Positions 1 through 10,190 of a stretch of 64,000 bases of DNA are shown here, one piece after another; the first letter of the stretch is position 1; every line of letters starts with the position of its first letter. A model generated the notes under the pieces. That model was given only the letters and a program-made list of their open reading frames with translations. It had not been told where the DNA came from and did no database searches. The translations under genes were made by a program, and so were the position numbers. Origin of the DNA: Pseudorhodoferax sp047601025 (lineage in GTDB: Bacteria > Pseudomonadota > Gammaproteobacteria > Burkholderiales > Burkholderiaceae_C); assembly GCF_047601025.1 (NCBI RefSeq), contig NZ_JASGJZ010000001.1:1798001-1862000 (forward strand). Reading direction: 5' to 3'.

Positions 1-23
1 GGCAGGGGAGGGGTGGGACTCAT
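1..23 (-). CDS. Possible start of a gene leaving the window (5' fragment)
   Basis: An ATG on the minus strand lies 4 bases after the stop of the Bug receptor gene and gives MSPTPPL before the window ends. The tight spacing suggests an operon continuing to the left. In Burkholderiales, HMG-CoA-lyase-like plus Bug clusters often continue with a CaiB-type CoA transferase, and such an N-terminus would fit. This is inference only: seven codons cannot establish a gene. Confidence 0.3.
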
Positions 24-27
24 GGCG

Positions 28-1011
28 TCACTCCGGCTTGAAATGGATGCTGGCGAAGAATTCGCGCCAGTGGCGCGTCTCCTCGGCCAGTTCGCGCTCG
101 AAGCGCTCGGGCGAGGACTGCTGCACCTCGCCGGTGAAGCGCGACTCGAACTGCTGGCGGCCCTCGGGCGTGGTGGCCACCGCGGCCACGTCCCGCGCGA
201 TCTGCTCGCGCACGGCGGCGGGCGTGGCGCGTGCGGTGAACAGGCCATTCCAGATCTGCGGCAGGTAGCCCTGGTAGCCGGCCTCGCGCACCGTGGGCAC
301 GTCGGGCATGTCGCTGTAGCGCTGTTCGGACAGCACGCCGATCGAGAACACCGTCTTGGCGTCGATCTGGCCCTTGAGCGCGCTGGGCGTGTTCACCACC
401 AGCTGCACGTCGTTGCGCGCCAGCGCCAGCATCATCTGCGCGGGGCCGGGGAAGTCGATGTCCGAGTACTTCATGCCCAGCGCGCGGTTGATGATCGCGT
501 TGGTCACGTTGAACGACGAGCTCGGCCCGAGGCCGCCGAAGAACACGCCCTGGGCGCGCTGGCTGTACGCCACCAGGTCCTTCAGCGTCCTGGCCTGCGC
601 ATAGGTCGGTGCGTTGGTGGCGAACACGATCTTGTAGCTGATGAACTTGTACACCGGTGCCAGTTCGACCTGCGGGTCGAACTTGATGCTGGCCGACGTC
701 AGCTTGGCCATGGCGGTGGACTGGCTGCCCACCAGCATCGTGTGGCCGTCGGCGGGCGCGCGCGCCACGTAGTCGGCGGCGATGGTGCCGCTGGCGCCGG
801 GCTTGTTCTCGACGATGACGGGCTGCTTCCAGCGCGCTTCGAGCATGGGCGCGAGCACGCGTGCCCACTGGTCGCTGCTCGATCCGGCCGCGAACGGCAC
901 GACCAGGCGCACCGGCTTGCTCGGAAAGGCGTCGGCCGCGGCGGCCGTGCCCGTGGCCAGCAGCGCTGCGAGGGCAGCGGCCGTGCCGATGAAGGTCTTG
1001 CGTGTCTGCAT
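28..1011 (-). CDS. Bug-family (TctC-type) periplasmic solute receptor
   Basis: The 327-residue product starts with a basic n-region (MQTRKT), an Ala/Leu-rich hydrophobic core and a likely cleavage near residue 26, so it should be exported. The mature part opens with FPSKPVRLVVPFAAG, the family signature, and has the usual two-lobed receptor length. Receptors of this type bind carboxylates in the periplasm for tripartite tricarboxylate transporters or for signalling. No membrane components are nearby. It follows the HMG-CoA-lyase-like gene by 28 bases, so it is probably co-transcribed and may bind a substrate of that pathway. It is closest within the window to the Bug gene at 27335-28381. Ligand unknown. 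Confidence 0.93.
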   Translation of the reverse strand: MQTRKTFIGTAAALAALLATGTAAAADAFPSKPVRLVVPFAAGSSSDQWARVLAPMLEARWKQPVIVENKPGASGTIAADYVARAPADGHTMLVGSQSTAMAKLTSASIKFDPQVELAPVYKFISYKIVFATNAPTYAQARTLKDLVAYSQRAQGVFFGGLGPSSSFNVTNAIINRALGMKYSDIDFPGPAQMMLALARNDVQLVVNTPSALKGQIDAKTVFSIGVLSEQRYSDMPDVPTVREAGYQGYLPQIWNGLFTARATPAAVREQIARDVAAVATTPEGRQQFESRFTGEVQQSSPERFERELAEETRHWREFFASIHFKPE

Positions 1012-1039
1012 GGAGCTGTTTCCTGGCGATGGAGGGGAC

Positions 1040-2005
1040 TCAGGCCGCGGCCAGCGCGGCGCGGTGCGCGTCGAGCGAGCCGCTGTGCATCGACCGGCCG
1101 GACAGCGTGCGCCCGATGATCCGCTCGGCCAGCCGCGAGGCCTCGATCAGCCGGTCGAGGTCGATGCCGGTGGCGATGCCCAGCTCGTGGCACATCTGCA
1201 CCATGTCCTCGGTGCAGACGTTGCCGGCGGCCTGCATGTCCGCATGGTTCGAGAACGGGCAGCCGCCCAGCCCGGCGACCGAGCTGTCGAACAGGTCCAC
1301 GCCCTCCTGCAGCGCGGCGTAGAAATTGGCCGCGCCCATGCCGCGCGTGTCGTGCAGGTGCAGGCCTACGCGCACGCCGGGCGCGCGCTCGCGCACCGCG
1401 CGCACGCGGCGCTTGACTTCTTCGGGATTGGCCCAGCCCACCGTGTCGCCCAGGTAGAGGTGCGGCAGCGGCAGGCCGCGCTCGGCGCAGGCGCCGGCGA
1501 CGAAGTCCACGATGTCCAGCACCGCTTCGACCGGCACCACGCCTTCGTGCTGGCAGCCGAAGGCCGCGATGATGTAGACCGCCTCCAGCGGCAGGCCGCG
1601 GTGCTGGTAGGCGTCCAGCCATTCGAGCTGGCGCCGCCGGTGCTCCTGCGTGCCGCAGCTGTTGTTGGCCTGGCAGAAGCGCTCGGTGGTGTAGAAGAAC
1701 AGCTTGCCGTCCAGGTCGACGCCGGGCGTGGCCGCCGCCTGCTCGAAGCCGCGCACGCTGAGCCACAGGGCCGTGTGGCGCACGCCCTCGCGCTTGCGGA
1801 TGGCGGCGAACAGCTGCGGCGCATCGGCCATCGTGGGCACCATCTTCGGGCTGACGAAGGAGGCCACCTGGATGCGCCGCAGCCCGGTGTCGGTCAGCGC
1901 ATCGACCAGCGCGGCGCGCTGCGCCAGGGGATAGTGCTGCTTTTCGCTCTGGAAGCCCTCGCGGGGACCTTCCTCGTGGAATTCGACGAACTTGGGGAAC
2001 TGCAT
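1040..2005 (-). CDS. Hydroxymethylglutaryl-CoA lyase-like protein (HMGL family)
   Basis: The 321-residue product is a TIM-barrel member of the HMGL-like family, which cleaves 3-hydroxy-3-methylglutaryl-CoA or similar beta-hydroxyacyl-CoAs to an acyl-CoA and a keto product. FVEFHEEGPREGFQ matches the N-terminal strand, LHLHDTRG (His216, His218) is the metal site, and GLGGCPF places the loop cysteine at Cys249. The ATG at 2005 was chosen because the homology begins there; the frame is open further upstream without recognisable sequence. It precedes a Bug receptor and is divergent from an IclR regulator, a typical catabolic arrangement. The true substrate may not be HMG-CoA. Confidence 0.85.
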   Translation of the reverse strand: MQFPKFVEFHEEGPREGFQSEKQHYPLAQRAALVDALTDTGLRRIQVASFVSPKMVPTMADAPQLFAAIRKREGVRHTALWLSVRGFEQAAATPGVDLDGKLFFYTTERFCQANNSCGTQEHRRRQLEWLDAYQHRGLPLEAVYIIAAFGCQHEGVVPVEAVLDIVDFVAGACAERGLPLPHLYLGDTVGWANPEEVKRRVRAVRERAPGVRVGLHLHDTRGMGAANFYAALQEGVDLFDSSVAGLGGCPFSNHADMQAAGNVCTEDMVQMCHELGIATGIDLDRLIEASRLAERIIGRTLSGRSMHSGSLDAHRAALAAA

Positions 2006-2098
2006 GTCTGCCTCTGCCTGCCGGACGGTGGTGGGAAGCGGCCAGGATAGGCAGCGGTGCGCATGGGAACAATCAGGCAAGTCTGGCCCTAGTCCACA

Positions 2099-2932
2099 AT
2101 GCGGACTGTGACCCCCGCTTCCACCTCTGCCGCCGGCGTGCGCACCGGCACCCAGTCCATCGAGCGCGCCGTGCGCATCCTGCGTGAAGTGGCGATGCGC
2201 GGCTCCGCCGGCTGGGACCTGCAGGAACTGGCCGCGCGCTGCGCGCTCAACCGCCCTACGGTGCACCGCATCCTGCGCTGCCTGGTCGAGGAGCGGCTGG
2301 TCGAGCAGCGGGCCTCGGACAAGCGCTACCTGCTCGGCCCGCTGAATTTCGAGCTGGGGTTCTGCGTGGACAGCCGCACCAGGCTGGTGGAGGAGATCGG
2401 CACGGCGGTGCAGTGCCTGGCGCGCCGGCTTCCGAAGATGGCGGTGCTGTCGGTGCTGCGCAGTGGCGACGATTGCATCTGCGTCGCGCGGGCCGGCCGC
2501 GCGGCGAGCGAGGCCGCCGCGCTGCGCGTCGGCCGCCGGGTGGCCTTGCTGTCGCGGAGCAGCGGCGTGGCGATCGCCGCCGCGCTGCCGCCGCGCGAGG
2601 CCCGTGCGCTGTGCGCGCGCAGCCGCCAGCGGCTCACGCACTTGAGCGCCGAGCACCTGGCCCGCGCCGAGGAACTGATCGACACCGGGCGCCAGCGGGG
2701 CTATGTGCTGGCGAGCGGCGCGCTCTGGCACGGTGTGCATTCACTGTCCGTGGTGTTCGGTCCCGTGGCGGAGCCGCTGGGGTCGGTCACGATCGCTGGC
2801 TGGGGCGAGGCTTGGCCCGCCGGCACGGTGCGTGCGCTGCTGGCGGAACTGCAGCCGGTCGCCCAGGCCATCACCGCCGCGCAGGCGGCTCTTTCGGCGG
2901 GTCAGCACGTGGCCACCGGCGGCGGCGCGTAG
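2099..2932 (+). CDS. IclR-family transcriptional regulator
   Basis: The 277-residue protein has an N-terminal winged helix-turn-helix at about residues 20-80 (TQSIERAVRILREVA, then LNRPTVHRILRCLVEE) followed by an IclR-type effector domain. IclR proteins are dimeric regulators of catabolic operons that bind small carboxylates or aromatics. It is divergent from the HMG-CoA-lyase-like/Bug operon with 93 bases between the starts, so it probably controls that operon and itself from the shared region. The effector cannot be read from the sequence. Confidence 0.9.
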   Translation: MRTVTPASTSAAGVRTGTQSIERAVRILREVAMRGSAGWDLQELAARCALNRPTVHRILRCLVEERLVEQRASDKRYLLGPLNFELGFCVDSRTRLVEEIGTAVQCLARRLPKMAVLSVLRSGDDCICVARAGRAASEAAALRVGRRVALLSRSSGVAIAAALPPREARALCARSRQRLTHLSAEHLARAEELIDTGRQRGYVLASGALWHGVHSLSVVFGPVAEPLGSVTIAGWGEAWPAGTVRALLAELQPVAQAITAAQAALSAGQHVATGGGA

Positions 2933-2977
2933 TTCCTCCCAGGGCTGTCGAGGAAACGCCTGGCCAGCCCGGCCCGG

Positions 2978-3763
2978 TCAGATCTCGAATTCCTGTCCGG
3001 CTTCGAGCCAGCGGATGTCGTGCGCGCCGGGCTGGCTGGCACTGCGATCGAACTGCTCGATCTCGGCCATGATCAGCACCGTTTCCGACGGCTTGGTGTG
3101 GGTGATGTACACCGGCACCTGGCGCTGCGGATCCAGGCAGGCGAGTTCGCCGGCCAGCGTGGCCGGCGACAGGTGCAGGCTGCGGCGCGCCAGATCCTGT
3201 TCGCGGTTGCTGAACGCCGTCTCGATCACCAGCATGGCGACATCCAGGGCCTGGATGCGGCGCCAGAACGCCGGATTGCGCTCCGTGTCGCCGGTGAACA
3301 CCCAGTAGGGCCCGCCGGCCGATACCGCATAGCCGCAGGCCGGCACCGTGTGCACGGCGGGCAGGGCCTCGATGCTCTTGCTTCCGACCTGCACCACGGT
3401 GCCGACGTCGATCTCGTGGAAGCGTATGAACGGCGCCGCCGCCGAGGGAATGCGGCTGAAGTCCGGCCAGATCACGTTGTTGAACACGTGCGTGCGCAGC
3501 GCCTGGAGCGTGCCGGCCAGCGCGTAGACGTGGATCGGGGCCGTGCGCTGCCCGGCGATGGCGTCCACCATCAGCGGCAGTGCCGCGATGTGGTCCAGGT
3601 GCGAATGGGTCAGGAAGACGTGGTCGATGCCGCGCATCTCCTCCAGCGTCAGGTCGCCGACGCCGGTGCCGGCATCGATCAGGACATCGGTGTCCACCAG
3701 GAAGGACGTGGTGCGGCAGTCCTTGGCAATGGCGCCGGAACAGCCCAGCACGCGCAGTTTCAT
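2978..3763 (-). CDS. Metallo-beta-lactamase fold hydrolase, probable class II 3',5'-cyclic-nucleotide phosphodiesterase
   Basis: The 261-residue protein has the metal-binding motif THSHLDH at residues 52-58 (His53, His55, Asp57, His58) and the early MKLRVLGCSG strand of the fold. The overall pattern resembles class II cyclic-nucleotide phosphodiesterases, which hydrolyse cAMP or cGMP with two metal ions. The ATG at 3763 starts exactly at the fold; upstream codons do not look coding. It lies beside FHA and PP2C genes on the same strand, which suggests a signalling role. A generic MBL hydrolase remains possible. Confidence 0.75.
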   Translation of the reverse strand: MKLRVLGCSGAIAKDCRTTSFLVDTDVLIDAGTGVGDLTLEEMRGIDHVFLTHSHLDHIAALPLMVDAIAGQRTAPIHVYALAGTLQALRTHVFNNVIWPDFSRIPSAAAPFIRFHEIDVGTVVQVGSKSIEALPAVHTVPACGYAVSAGGPYWVFTGDTERNPAFWRRIQALDVAMLVIETAFSNREQDLARRSLHLSPATLAGELACLDPQRQVPVYITHTKPSETVLIMAEIEQFDRSASQPGAHDIRWLEAGQEFEI

Positions 3764-3891
3764 CCGTGTCCTTCGATGAAGTGGGGGAAGCCCTGGAGGG
3801 GTGCGCATCCCCGCAGCGGCGCATCCGCGAAGGCTACAGGCACTGGCGTCCTGCTGTCGAGCAATTTTCCCCGCTTCCGCCGCGGCGGTTG

Positions 3892-4572
3892 TCAGACGAG
3901 GTGCACGAACTCCATCTCGGTGCCAGCCAGGCGGATGAGGTCGCCGTGCCGGAGCTCGACTGGGGTCGAGCCGATGGCCGTTCCGTTGAGCTGCGGCGCG
4001 TGTGCGCCCTCGACGTGCACCACCACGTAGCCATGCGGCCGCCGGGTGATGGCGGCCACGGCCACGCCCGGCTTGCCGATCGTGGTGACGACCTTCACCA
4101 GCGCGATCTCGCGGCCGGCCGCGGCGCCCGACACGACGCGGATCGCGGCCAGCGGGCTGCCATTGCCGTCGGCCTGAGGCGTCAGCACGGTGTCGAACGG
4201 CGGCAGGCGCTGCGGCCTCGGCGAGGGGCTCGCCGGCGGCCGTGCCGGCGCAGCCGCCGGCGGGCGGGCGCCGCCATCGTCCTGCTGCTCGTTCAGGAAC
4301 TTGATCTTGTACTTGCCGATCTCGACCATGTCGTTGTGGCGCAGCACCTGCCGGCGGATCGCACGGCTGTTCACGTAGGTGCCGTTGGTGCTGTCGAGAT
4401 CTTCCAGTTCCACTTCGCCGTCGGACATCAGCACGGCCGCGTGCTCGCCGCTGACCGCCAGGTTGTCGATGACGACATCGTTGTACGGTCGCCGGCCCAG
4501 CGTCGTGCGGTCTTTGGTGAGCTGCACTTCCTTGATGACGACACCATCGATCGAAACGATCAGCTTCGGCAT
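3892..4572 (-). CDS. FHA-domain protein with tandem FHA-like modules
   Basis: The 226-residue protein has a clear N-terminal FHA domain, with the phosphothreonine-binding elements LGRRPYND, SGEHA and DSTNGTYVNS within about residues 25-95. A Pro/Ala-rich linker follows, then a second degenerate FHA-like module (TTIGKPGVA, LNGTAIGSTPVELRHGD). FHA domains bind phosphothreonine peptides. The gene lies 40 bases after the PP2C phosphatase gene on the same strand, so the two are probably co-expressed in a Ser/Thr phosphorylation pathway. No Ser/Thr kinase is visible in the window. Confidence 0.88.
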   Translation of the reverse strand: MPKLIVSIDGVVIKEVQLTKDRTTLGRRPYNDVVIDNLAVSGEHAAVLMSDGEVELEDLDSTNGTYVNSRAIRRQVLRHNDMVEIGKYKIKFLNEQQDDGGARPPAAAPARPPASPSPRPQRLPPFDTVLTPQADGNGSPLAAIRVVSGAAAGREIALVKVVTTIGKPGVAVAAITRRPHGYVVVHVEGAHAPQLNGTAIGSTPVELRHGDLIRLAGTEMEFVHLV

Positions 4573-4612
4573 GGTCGGCTCCTGGATCTGGTCATGGCGT
4601 CGGGAAAGGTGT

Positions 4613-5404
4613 CTAGATGCGTAGCAATCTGGCCATCAGGCTGGTGCGGGGAGGCGTTGCCGCTTCGCCGGCCTGGACGAGCAGCACGGTGATGTTATCC
4701 CGGCCACCCTGTGAGTTCGCACAGGCTACGAGACGGCGGGCCTTGCTGTCCAGCGTGTCGCGGGCGCCGAGCAGGTCGCCGATCTGCTCGTCGTCGATCA
4801 TGTCCGACAGCCCGTCGGAGCACAGCAGGTACAGGTCGCCCGGCTCCACGGGGAATTCGTTGATGTCCGGCTGCATCACCATGTCGATGCCCAGCGCGCG
4901 CGTGACCAGGTTGCGGCGCCCGGAAACGGCGGCCTGCGCCGGGCTGATCAGGCCGGCGTCGAGTTGCTCCTGCAGCAGGGAGTGGTCGCGCGTGAGCCGG
5001 CTGAGCCGGTGCCGCCGCCAGCGGTAGCCGCGCGAATCGCCCACGTGGCCCACCACGACGCGCTGGGCCTGGAACACCGCCAGGATCAGCGTCGTGCCCA
5101 TGCCGCTGTAGTCCGGATTGGCCCGGGCCGCATCGAGGATGGCCTGGTTCGCGTGCTGCACGCAGCGGTCGATCGCCTTGCGCAGCTCGCGCAGCGTGGC
5201 TTCCGGCCCTGCGGCGGCGAGCCAGTCGCCCAGCTCCGCGCGGACCACGCCGACGGCCATCCCGCTGGCCACTTCACCCGCGTTGTAGCCCCCCATGCCA
5301 TCGGCCACCACGGCCAGGCCATAGGCGGCGTCGAAGACCGCCGCATCCTCGTTGTTCGAGCGGAGCAGGCCGGTGTGCGTCTGCACGGCGAATTCGTAGC
5401 TCAT
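4613..5404 (-). CDS. PP2C-family serine/threonine protein phosphatase
   Basis: The 263-residue protein carries the PP2C metal-site motifs in order: RSNNEDA near residue 15, VVADGMGGYNAGEVAS near residue 33, LLCSDGLSDM in the middle and GGRDNITVLLV near the C-terminus. It should dephosphorylate Ser/Thr in the cytoplasm using two divalent metals. The ATG at 5404 (MSYEFAVQTHTG) is where family similarity starts; the open frame extends upstream without it. It is first in a presumed operon with the FHA gene and perhaps the phosphodiesterase. Confidence 0.9.
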   Translation of the reverse strand: MSYEFAVQTHTGLLRSNNEDAAVFDAAYGLAVVADGMGGYNAGEVASGMAVGVVRAELGDWLAAAGPEATLRELRKAIDRCVQHANQAILDAARANPDYSGMGTTLILAVFQAQRVVVGHVGDSRGYRWRRHRLSRLTRDHSLLQEQLDAGLISPAQAAVSGRRNLVTRALGIDMVMQPDINEFPVEPGDLYLLCSDGLSDMIDDEQIGDLLGARDTLDSKARRLVACANSQGGRDNITVLLVQAGEAATPPRTSLMARLLRI

Positions 5405-5639
5405 GGCATGCCGGGCGCGCACGCGGCGCGCGACTGCGGATGATCTGCCTGGAGTACGTGCACGGTTGCCCTTCAGCGATGGGCCGTCGTCCGACGGCGC
5501 GACCCGACATTCTGTTACAGAACGGAGCCAACCATCGAAAAACTCGCAAATGAGCGCGGATGGAAGGCCCGGTTGCGCTGTTATTGCAACACGGGGAATT
5601 TCGGCCCGCTTCCGCGTGCGGGCAGATGGATCGAGAAGC

Positions 5640-6344
5640 TCAGTGCGCGCCGGCGTCGCGCGCACCGGCGCGTTTCTGCAGCCAGTTGCCCAGCGCCACG
5701 ACCAGCACGGCGCCTATGACGCCCGCGACCATGAGGGTGGCATGGCTGCTCTCGCCGAAGTAGCCGACCACGGCGGGGTCGGTCAGCAGCATCTCGCCCG
5801 CCAGGTAGCCCAGCAGCGCCGCGCCGATCGTGATGATGATGGGATAGCGCACCATCACCTTGGTGAGCATCGAAGCGCCGAACACGATCAGGGGAATGCT
5901 GACGAGCAGCCCCAGTATCAGCAGCGGCAGGTTGCCCTGGGCCGCCGCGGCCACGGCCAGGACGTTGTCCAGGCTCATGACGAGATCCGCCACCAGGATG
6001 GTGCGGATCGCGCCGAACATGTTGGTGACCTCGCCGCCCTCGCCATCGCCGTCGGCCTCGTCCATCAGCAGGTCCACGCCGATGTAGGTCAGCAGGCCGG
6101 CCCCGACGATCTTCAGGAACGGCAGCGTCAGCAGGCGGATCGCCGCGATCGTCAACACGATGCGCATGACGATGGCGGCGGCGCTGCCGAAGAAGATGGC
6201 CTTGCCGCGCTGCTCGGGCTTGAGCGCGCGCGCGGCCATGGCGATGACGACGGCGTTGTCGCCCGACAGCACCACGTTGGCCAGTAGGATCGACCCGAAG
6301 GCGCTCCAGAAGGCGGCGGACGAAAGATCGAGACCAGCGAACAT
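5640..6344 (-). CDS. TerC/YjbE-family integral membrane protein
   Basis: The 234-residue protein has about seven transmembrane segments and the TerC signature acidic motifs, LSGDNAVVIAMAA near residue 26 and MSLDNVLAVAAAA near residue 125. An acidic loop (DEADGDGEGGE) separates the halves. Members are linked to metal efflux or metal loading of exported proteins, especially manganese. Only about 118 bases separate it from sucD, and they contain a strong hairpin. I do not see a yybP-ykoY manganese riboswitch there. Confidence 0.88.
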   Translation of the reverse strand: MFAGLDLSSAAFWSAFGSILLANVVLSGDNAVVIAMAARALKPEQRGKAIFFGSAAAIVMRIVLTIAAIRLLTLPFLKIVGAGLLTYIGVDLLMDEADGDGEGGEVTNMFGAIRTILVADLVMSLDNVLAVAAAAQGNLPLLILGLLVSIPLIVFGASMLTKVMVRYPIIITIGAALLGYLAGEMLLTDPAVVGYFGESSHATLMVAGVIGAVLVVALGNWLQKRAGARDAGAH

Positions 6345-6369
6345 GAACGGCTCCCACTGTTATGAGTAC

Positions 6370-6393
6370 GAAGGCGCCCCGACGGGCGCCTTC
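6370..6393 (-). terminator. Hairpin terminator after sucD
   Basis: A perfect 10-bp stem, GAAGGCGCCC at 6370-6379 pairing with GGGCGCCTTC at 6384-6393 around a 4-base loop. It lies 68 bases past the sucD stop and before the terC gene. The T-tract is weak on both strands, so it may only partly terminate. Confidence 0.55.
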
Positions 6394-6461
6394 TTTGTGG
6401 CTGAACAGTGTAGGCTTCGCGGCCCCGGCGCGCAGTGCGTGGAACTGCGTACGCCGGCGGA

Positions 6462-7355
6462 TCAGAGCTTGGACTTCAGCAGCTTGCCCAGTTCGGAGAA
6501 GTTGCGCGTCACGGTGAAGCCGCATTCCTCCATGATCGCCAGCTTGGCCTCGGCCGTGTCGGCGCCACCGGAGATCAGCGCGCCGGCATGGCCCATGCGC
6601 TTGCCCGGGGGCGCCGTCACGCCGGCGATGAAGCCGACCACGGGCTTCTTCATGTGTTCCTTGCACCAGCGGGCGGCGTCCGCCTCGTCCGGGCCGCCGA
6701 TCTCGCCGATCATGATCACGGCGTCGGTGTCCGGATCGTCGTTGAAGGCCTTCATCACGTCGATGTGCTTCAGGCCGTTGATCGGGTCGCCGCCGATGCC
6801 GACCGCCGACGACTGGCCCAGGCCGATCTCGGTCAGCTGCGCCACGGCTTCGTAGGTCAGCGTGCCGGAGCGGCTGACCACGCCGATGCGGCCCTTGCGG
6901 TGGATGTGGCCGGGCATGATGCCGATCTTAATCTCGTCGGGCGTGATCAGGCCGGGGCAGTTGGGGCCCAGCAGCAGCGTCTTCTTGCCGCCAGCGGCTT
7001 CCTTGGCCTTCATCTTGTTGCGCACTTCCAGCATGTCGCGCACCGGGATGCCTTCGGTGATGCAGATCGCCATGTCCAGGTCGGCCTCGACGGCCTCCCA
7101 GATCGCGGCGGCGGCGCCCGGGGGCGGCACGTAGATCACCGACACGGTGGCGCCGGTCTGCTGCGCGGCTTCCTTGACCGAGGCGTAGATCGGGATGTTG
7201 AAGATCGACTCGCCGGCCTTCTTGGGATTCACGCCGGCGACGAAGCAGTTCTTGCCGTTCGCGTACTCCTGGCACTTCTCCGTGTGGAACTGGCCGGTCT
7301 TGCCGGTGATGCCCTGGGTGATGACCTTGGTGTCCTTGTTGATGTAGATCGACAT
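6462..7355 (-). CDS. sucD: Succinate-CoA ligase [ADP-forming] alpha subunit
   Basis: The 297-residue product is full length for SucD. It shows the CoA-binding Rossmann start (TKVITQGITGKTG), the LLGPNCPG motif, and RMGHAGALISGG with the phosphohistidine at His256. With SucC it interconverts succinyl-CoA and succinate with nucleotide synthesis in the TCA cycle. It starts 11 bases after the sucC stop, so the two are co-transcribed. The start at 7355 gives the standard MSIYINKDTK N-terminus. Confidence 0.98.
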   Translation of the reverse strand: MSIYINKDTKVITQGITGKTGQFHTEKCQEYANGKNCFVAGVNPKKAGESIFNIPIYASVKEAAQQTGATVSVIYVPPPGAAAAIWEAVEADLDMAICITEGIPVRDMLEVRNKMKAKEAAGGKKTLLLGPNCPGLITPDEIKIGIMPGHIHRKGRIGVVSRSGTLTYEAVAQLTEIGLGQSSAVGIGGDPINGLKHIDVMKAFNDDPDTDAVIMIGEIGGPDEADAARWCKEHMKKPVVGFIAGVTAPPGKRMGHAGALISGGADTAEAKLAIMEECGFTVTRNFSELGKLLKSKL

Positions 7356-7366
7356 GGCTCTGTTCC

Positions 7367-8530
<1,164 letters not shown>

Positions 8531-8693
8531 GAGGGACTCTCTCGGAAGAAGGTTGGGACGGAGAGGTGAAAACCGTGTGTTCTGCTGTTGCCCACGAGCG
8601 ACGGATGCTTGACAACCAGACTGCGGACAGCCAGCAACTGTATCATGGTGCATTGCACCATCGCAGTGCGCCACGACGGGGGAACATTTCACC

Positions 8694-9617
8694 ATGGCCA
8701 AGGTCTTCATCGACGGCGAAGCCGGCACCACCGGACTGCAGATCCGCGAGCGTCTGCAGGCCATGCCGCAGGTCGAACTCGTCAGCATCGCGCCCGAGCG
8801 GCGCAAGGATGAGAGCGCCAAGCGCGAGTTGATGGCCGATGTCGACCTGGTCGTGCTCTGCCTGCACGACGATGCGGCCATCGCGTCCGTGGCGCTGATC
8901 GACCAGCTGGCCGGCCGCAAGCCGAAGATCATCGACGCCTCCACCGCGCACCGCGTGAACCCGGCCTGGACCTTCGGCCTGCCGGAACTCGTGCCGGGCC
9001 ATGCGCAAGCAGTGGCCGGGGCCGAGCGCGTGGCCAATCCGGGCTGCTATGCCACCGGCGCCATCGCCATCCTGCGCCCGCTGGTCGACGCGGGCCTGGT
9101 GCCGGCCGACTTCCCGGTCGCGCTGCCGTCGGTCAGCGGTTATTCCGGTGGCGGCCGCGCCATGGTCGAGGCCTACGAGGCGGGTGCGGCGCCCTTGTTC
9201 GAAGCCTATGGGCTGGGCCTGGAGCACAAGCACATCCCGGAGATCATGCGCTACGGCGGGCTGACGCGGCGCCCGCTGTTCATCCCCTCGGTGGGCAACT
9301 TCCGCCAGGGCATGCTGGTGCAGCTGCCGCTGCACCTGGACGCGCTGCCCGGCCAGCCGCGTGCGGCCGACCTGCACGACGCGCTGGCCGCGCACTACGC
9401 GAAGAGCAACACGCCCGAGCAGTTCGTGCAGGTGCTGCCGCCGACCGAGAACGGCCGGCTCGACGCGCTGGCGCTGAACGACACGAACCGGCTGGAGATC
9501 CGCGTGTTCTCCAACGAGAAAGTGCGTCAGGCCGTCGTCATCGCCCGGCTGGACAACCTGGGCAAGGGCGCCAGCGGCGCGGCGGTGCAGAACCTGCGGC
9601 TGATGCTGGGGCTCTGA
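8694..9617 (+). CDS. argC: N-acetyl-gamma-glutamyl-phosphate reductase (type 2)
   Basis: The 307-residue length and MAKVFIDGEAGTTGLQIRER start are typical of the short type 2 ArgC. The catalytic cysteine is Cys118 in the NPGCYATG motif; the SGYSGGGRAM loop follows. It reduces N-acetylglutamyl phosphate to the semialdehyde with NADPH in arginine synthesis. It is monocistronic here and divergent from sucC. Other arg genes are not in the window. Confidence 0.95.
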   Translation: MAKVFIDGEAGTTGLQIRERLQAMPQVELVSIAPERRKDESAKRELMADVDLVVLCLHDDAAIASVALIDQLAGRKPKIIDASTAHRVNPAWTFGLPELVPGHAQAVAGAERVANPGCYATGAIAILRPLVDAGLVPADFPVALPSVSGYSGGGRAMVEAYEAGAAPLFEAYGLGLEHKHIPEIMRYGGLTRRPLFIPSVGNFRQGMLVQLPLHLDALPGQPRAADLHDALAAHYAKSNTPEQFVQVLPPTENGRLDALALNDTNRLEIRVFSNEKVRQAVVIARLDNLGKGASGAAVQNLRLMLGL

Positions 9618-9630
9618 GCCGGGTTCGGAT

Positions 9631-10107
9631 TCAGGCCGGCGAGCAGGCGGCCGAGCCGCAGCCGGTCACCGGTGCGGCCGGCAGCGCCTGCGGCAGGCGC
9701 ACCGTCCCGCAGGCCGGATCGAAATCCACGCTGCGCAGGTGCAGCGCCAGCGCCGCGTCCATGGTCTGCGCGTGCTGCACGAACCAGGGCGCCAGCTCCT
9801 GCGCCATGTGGCGCACCGCGGCGAGCCGGTCTTCCGCCCGGGCCAGCAGGCCCTCGCGCATCACCTGCAGCACCACGGCGTGCTGCATGCTGTGGCAGTT
9901 GTTCGGCGCGAAGCCGGTCGCGCGCATCCAGGCGTCCTCGCGGTCGAAATGCTCCTGCGTGTGCGCGACCAGCGCCTGCCAGGCCGGCAACAGCGCGGCA
10001 TCGTCGGCGGCCTCCACCGCAGCCAGCAACTCCACGAATTCCTGGTGGGTCTCGTCCATCGCGTCCAGGCCCAGCGCCAGGCGGTCGGACCATTCGAGTC
10101 GGGGCAT
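9631..10107 (-). CDS. Bacteriohemerythrin-like protein
   Basis: The 158-residue protein begins with the hemerythrin signature (LEWSDRLALGLDAMDETHQEF, split here as LEWSDRLALGL then DAMDETHQEF) and retains the di-iron ligand pattern: His21, HTQEHFDREDAW (His49, His53, Glu57), CHSMQH (His72, His76) and a later WFVQHAQTMD. Such proteins bind oxygen reversibly or sense it. The C-terminus is an extra tail containing two Cys (GCGSAACSPA) that could bind another metal. It lies downstream of the MFS gene on the same strand. Confidence 0.85.
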   Translation of the reverse strand: MPRLEWSDRLALGLDAMDETHQEFVELLAAVEAADDAALLPAWQALVAHTQEHFDREDAWMRATGFAPNNCHSMQHAVVLQVMREGLLARAEDRLAAVRHMAQELAPWFVQHAQTMDAALALHLRSVDFDPACGTVRLPQALPAAPVTGCGSAACSPA

Positions 10108-10190
10108 CTGCGTCTCCTGTGCGAAACAGCCGCCAGCGTAGGCGGCCGGTCCGGCAGGCGCGTTGATGCCGCGCAACAAACCGCCGGGCG

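Noticed and set aside
6345..6461. Possible yybP-ykoY manganese riboswitch upstream of terC
   Set aside because: The gap is only 117 bases and contains a terminator-like hairpin. I could not find the conserved riboswitch cores.
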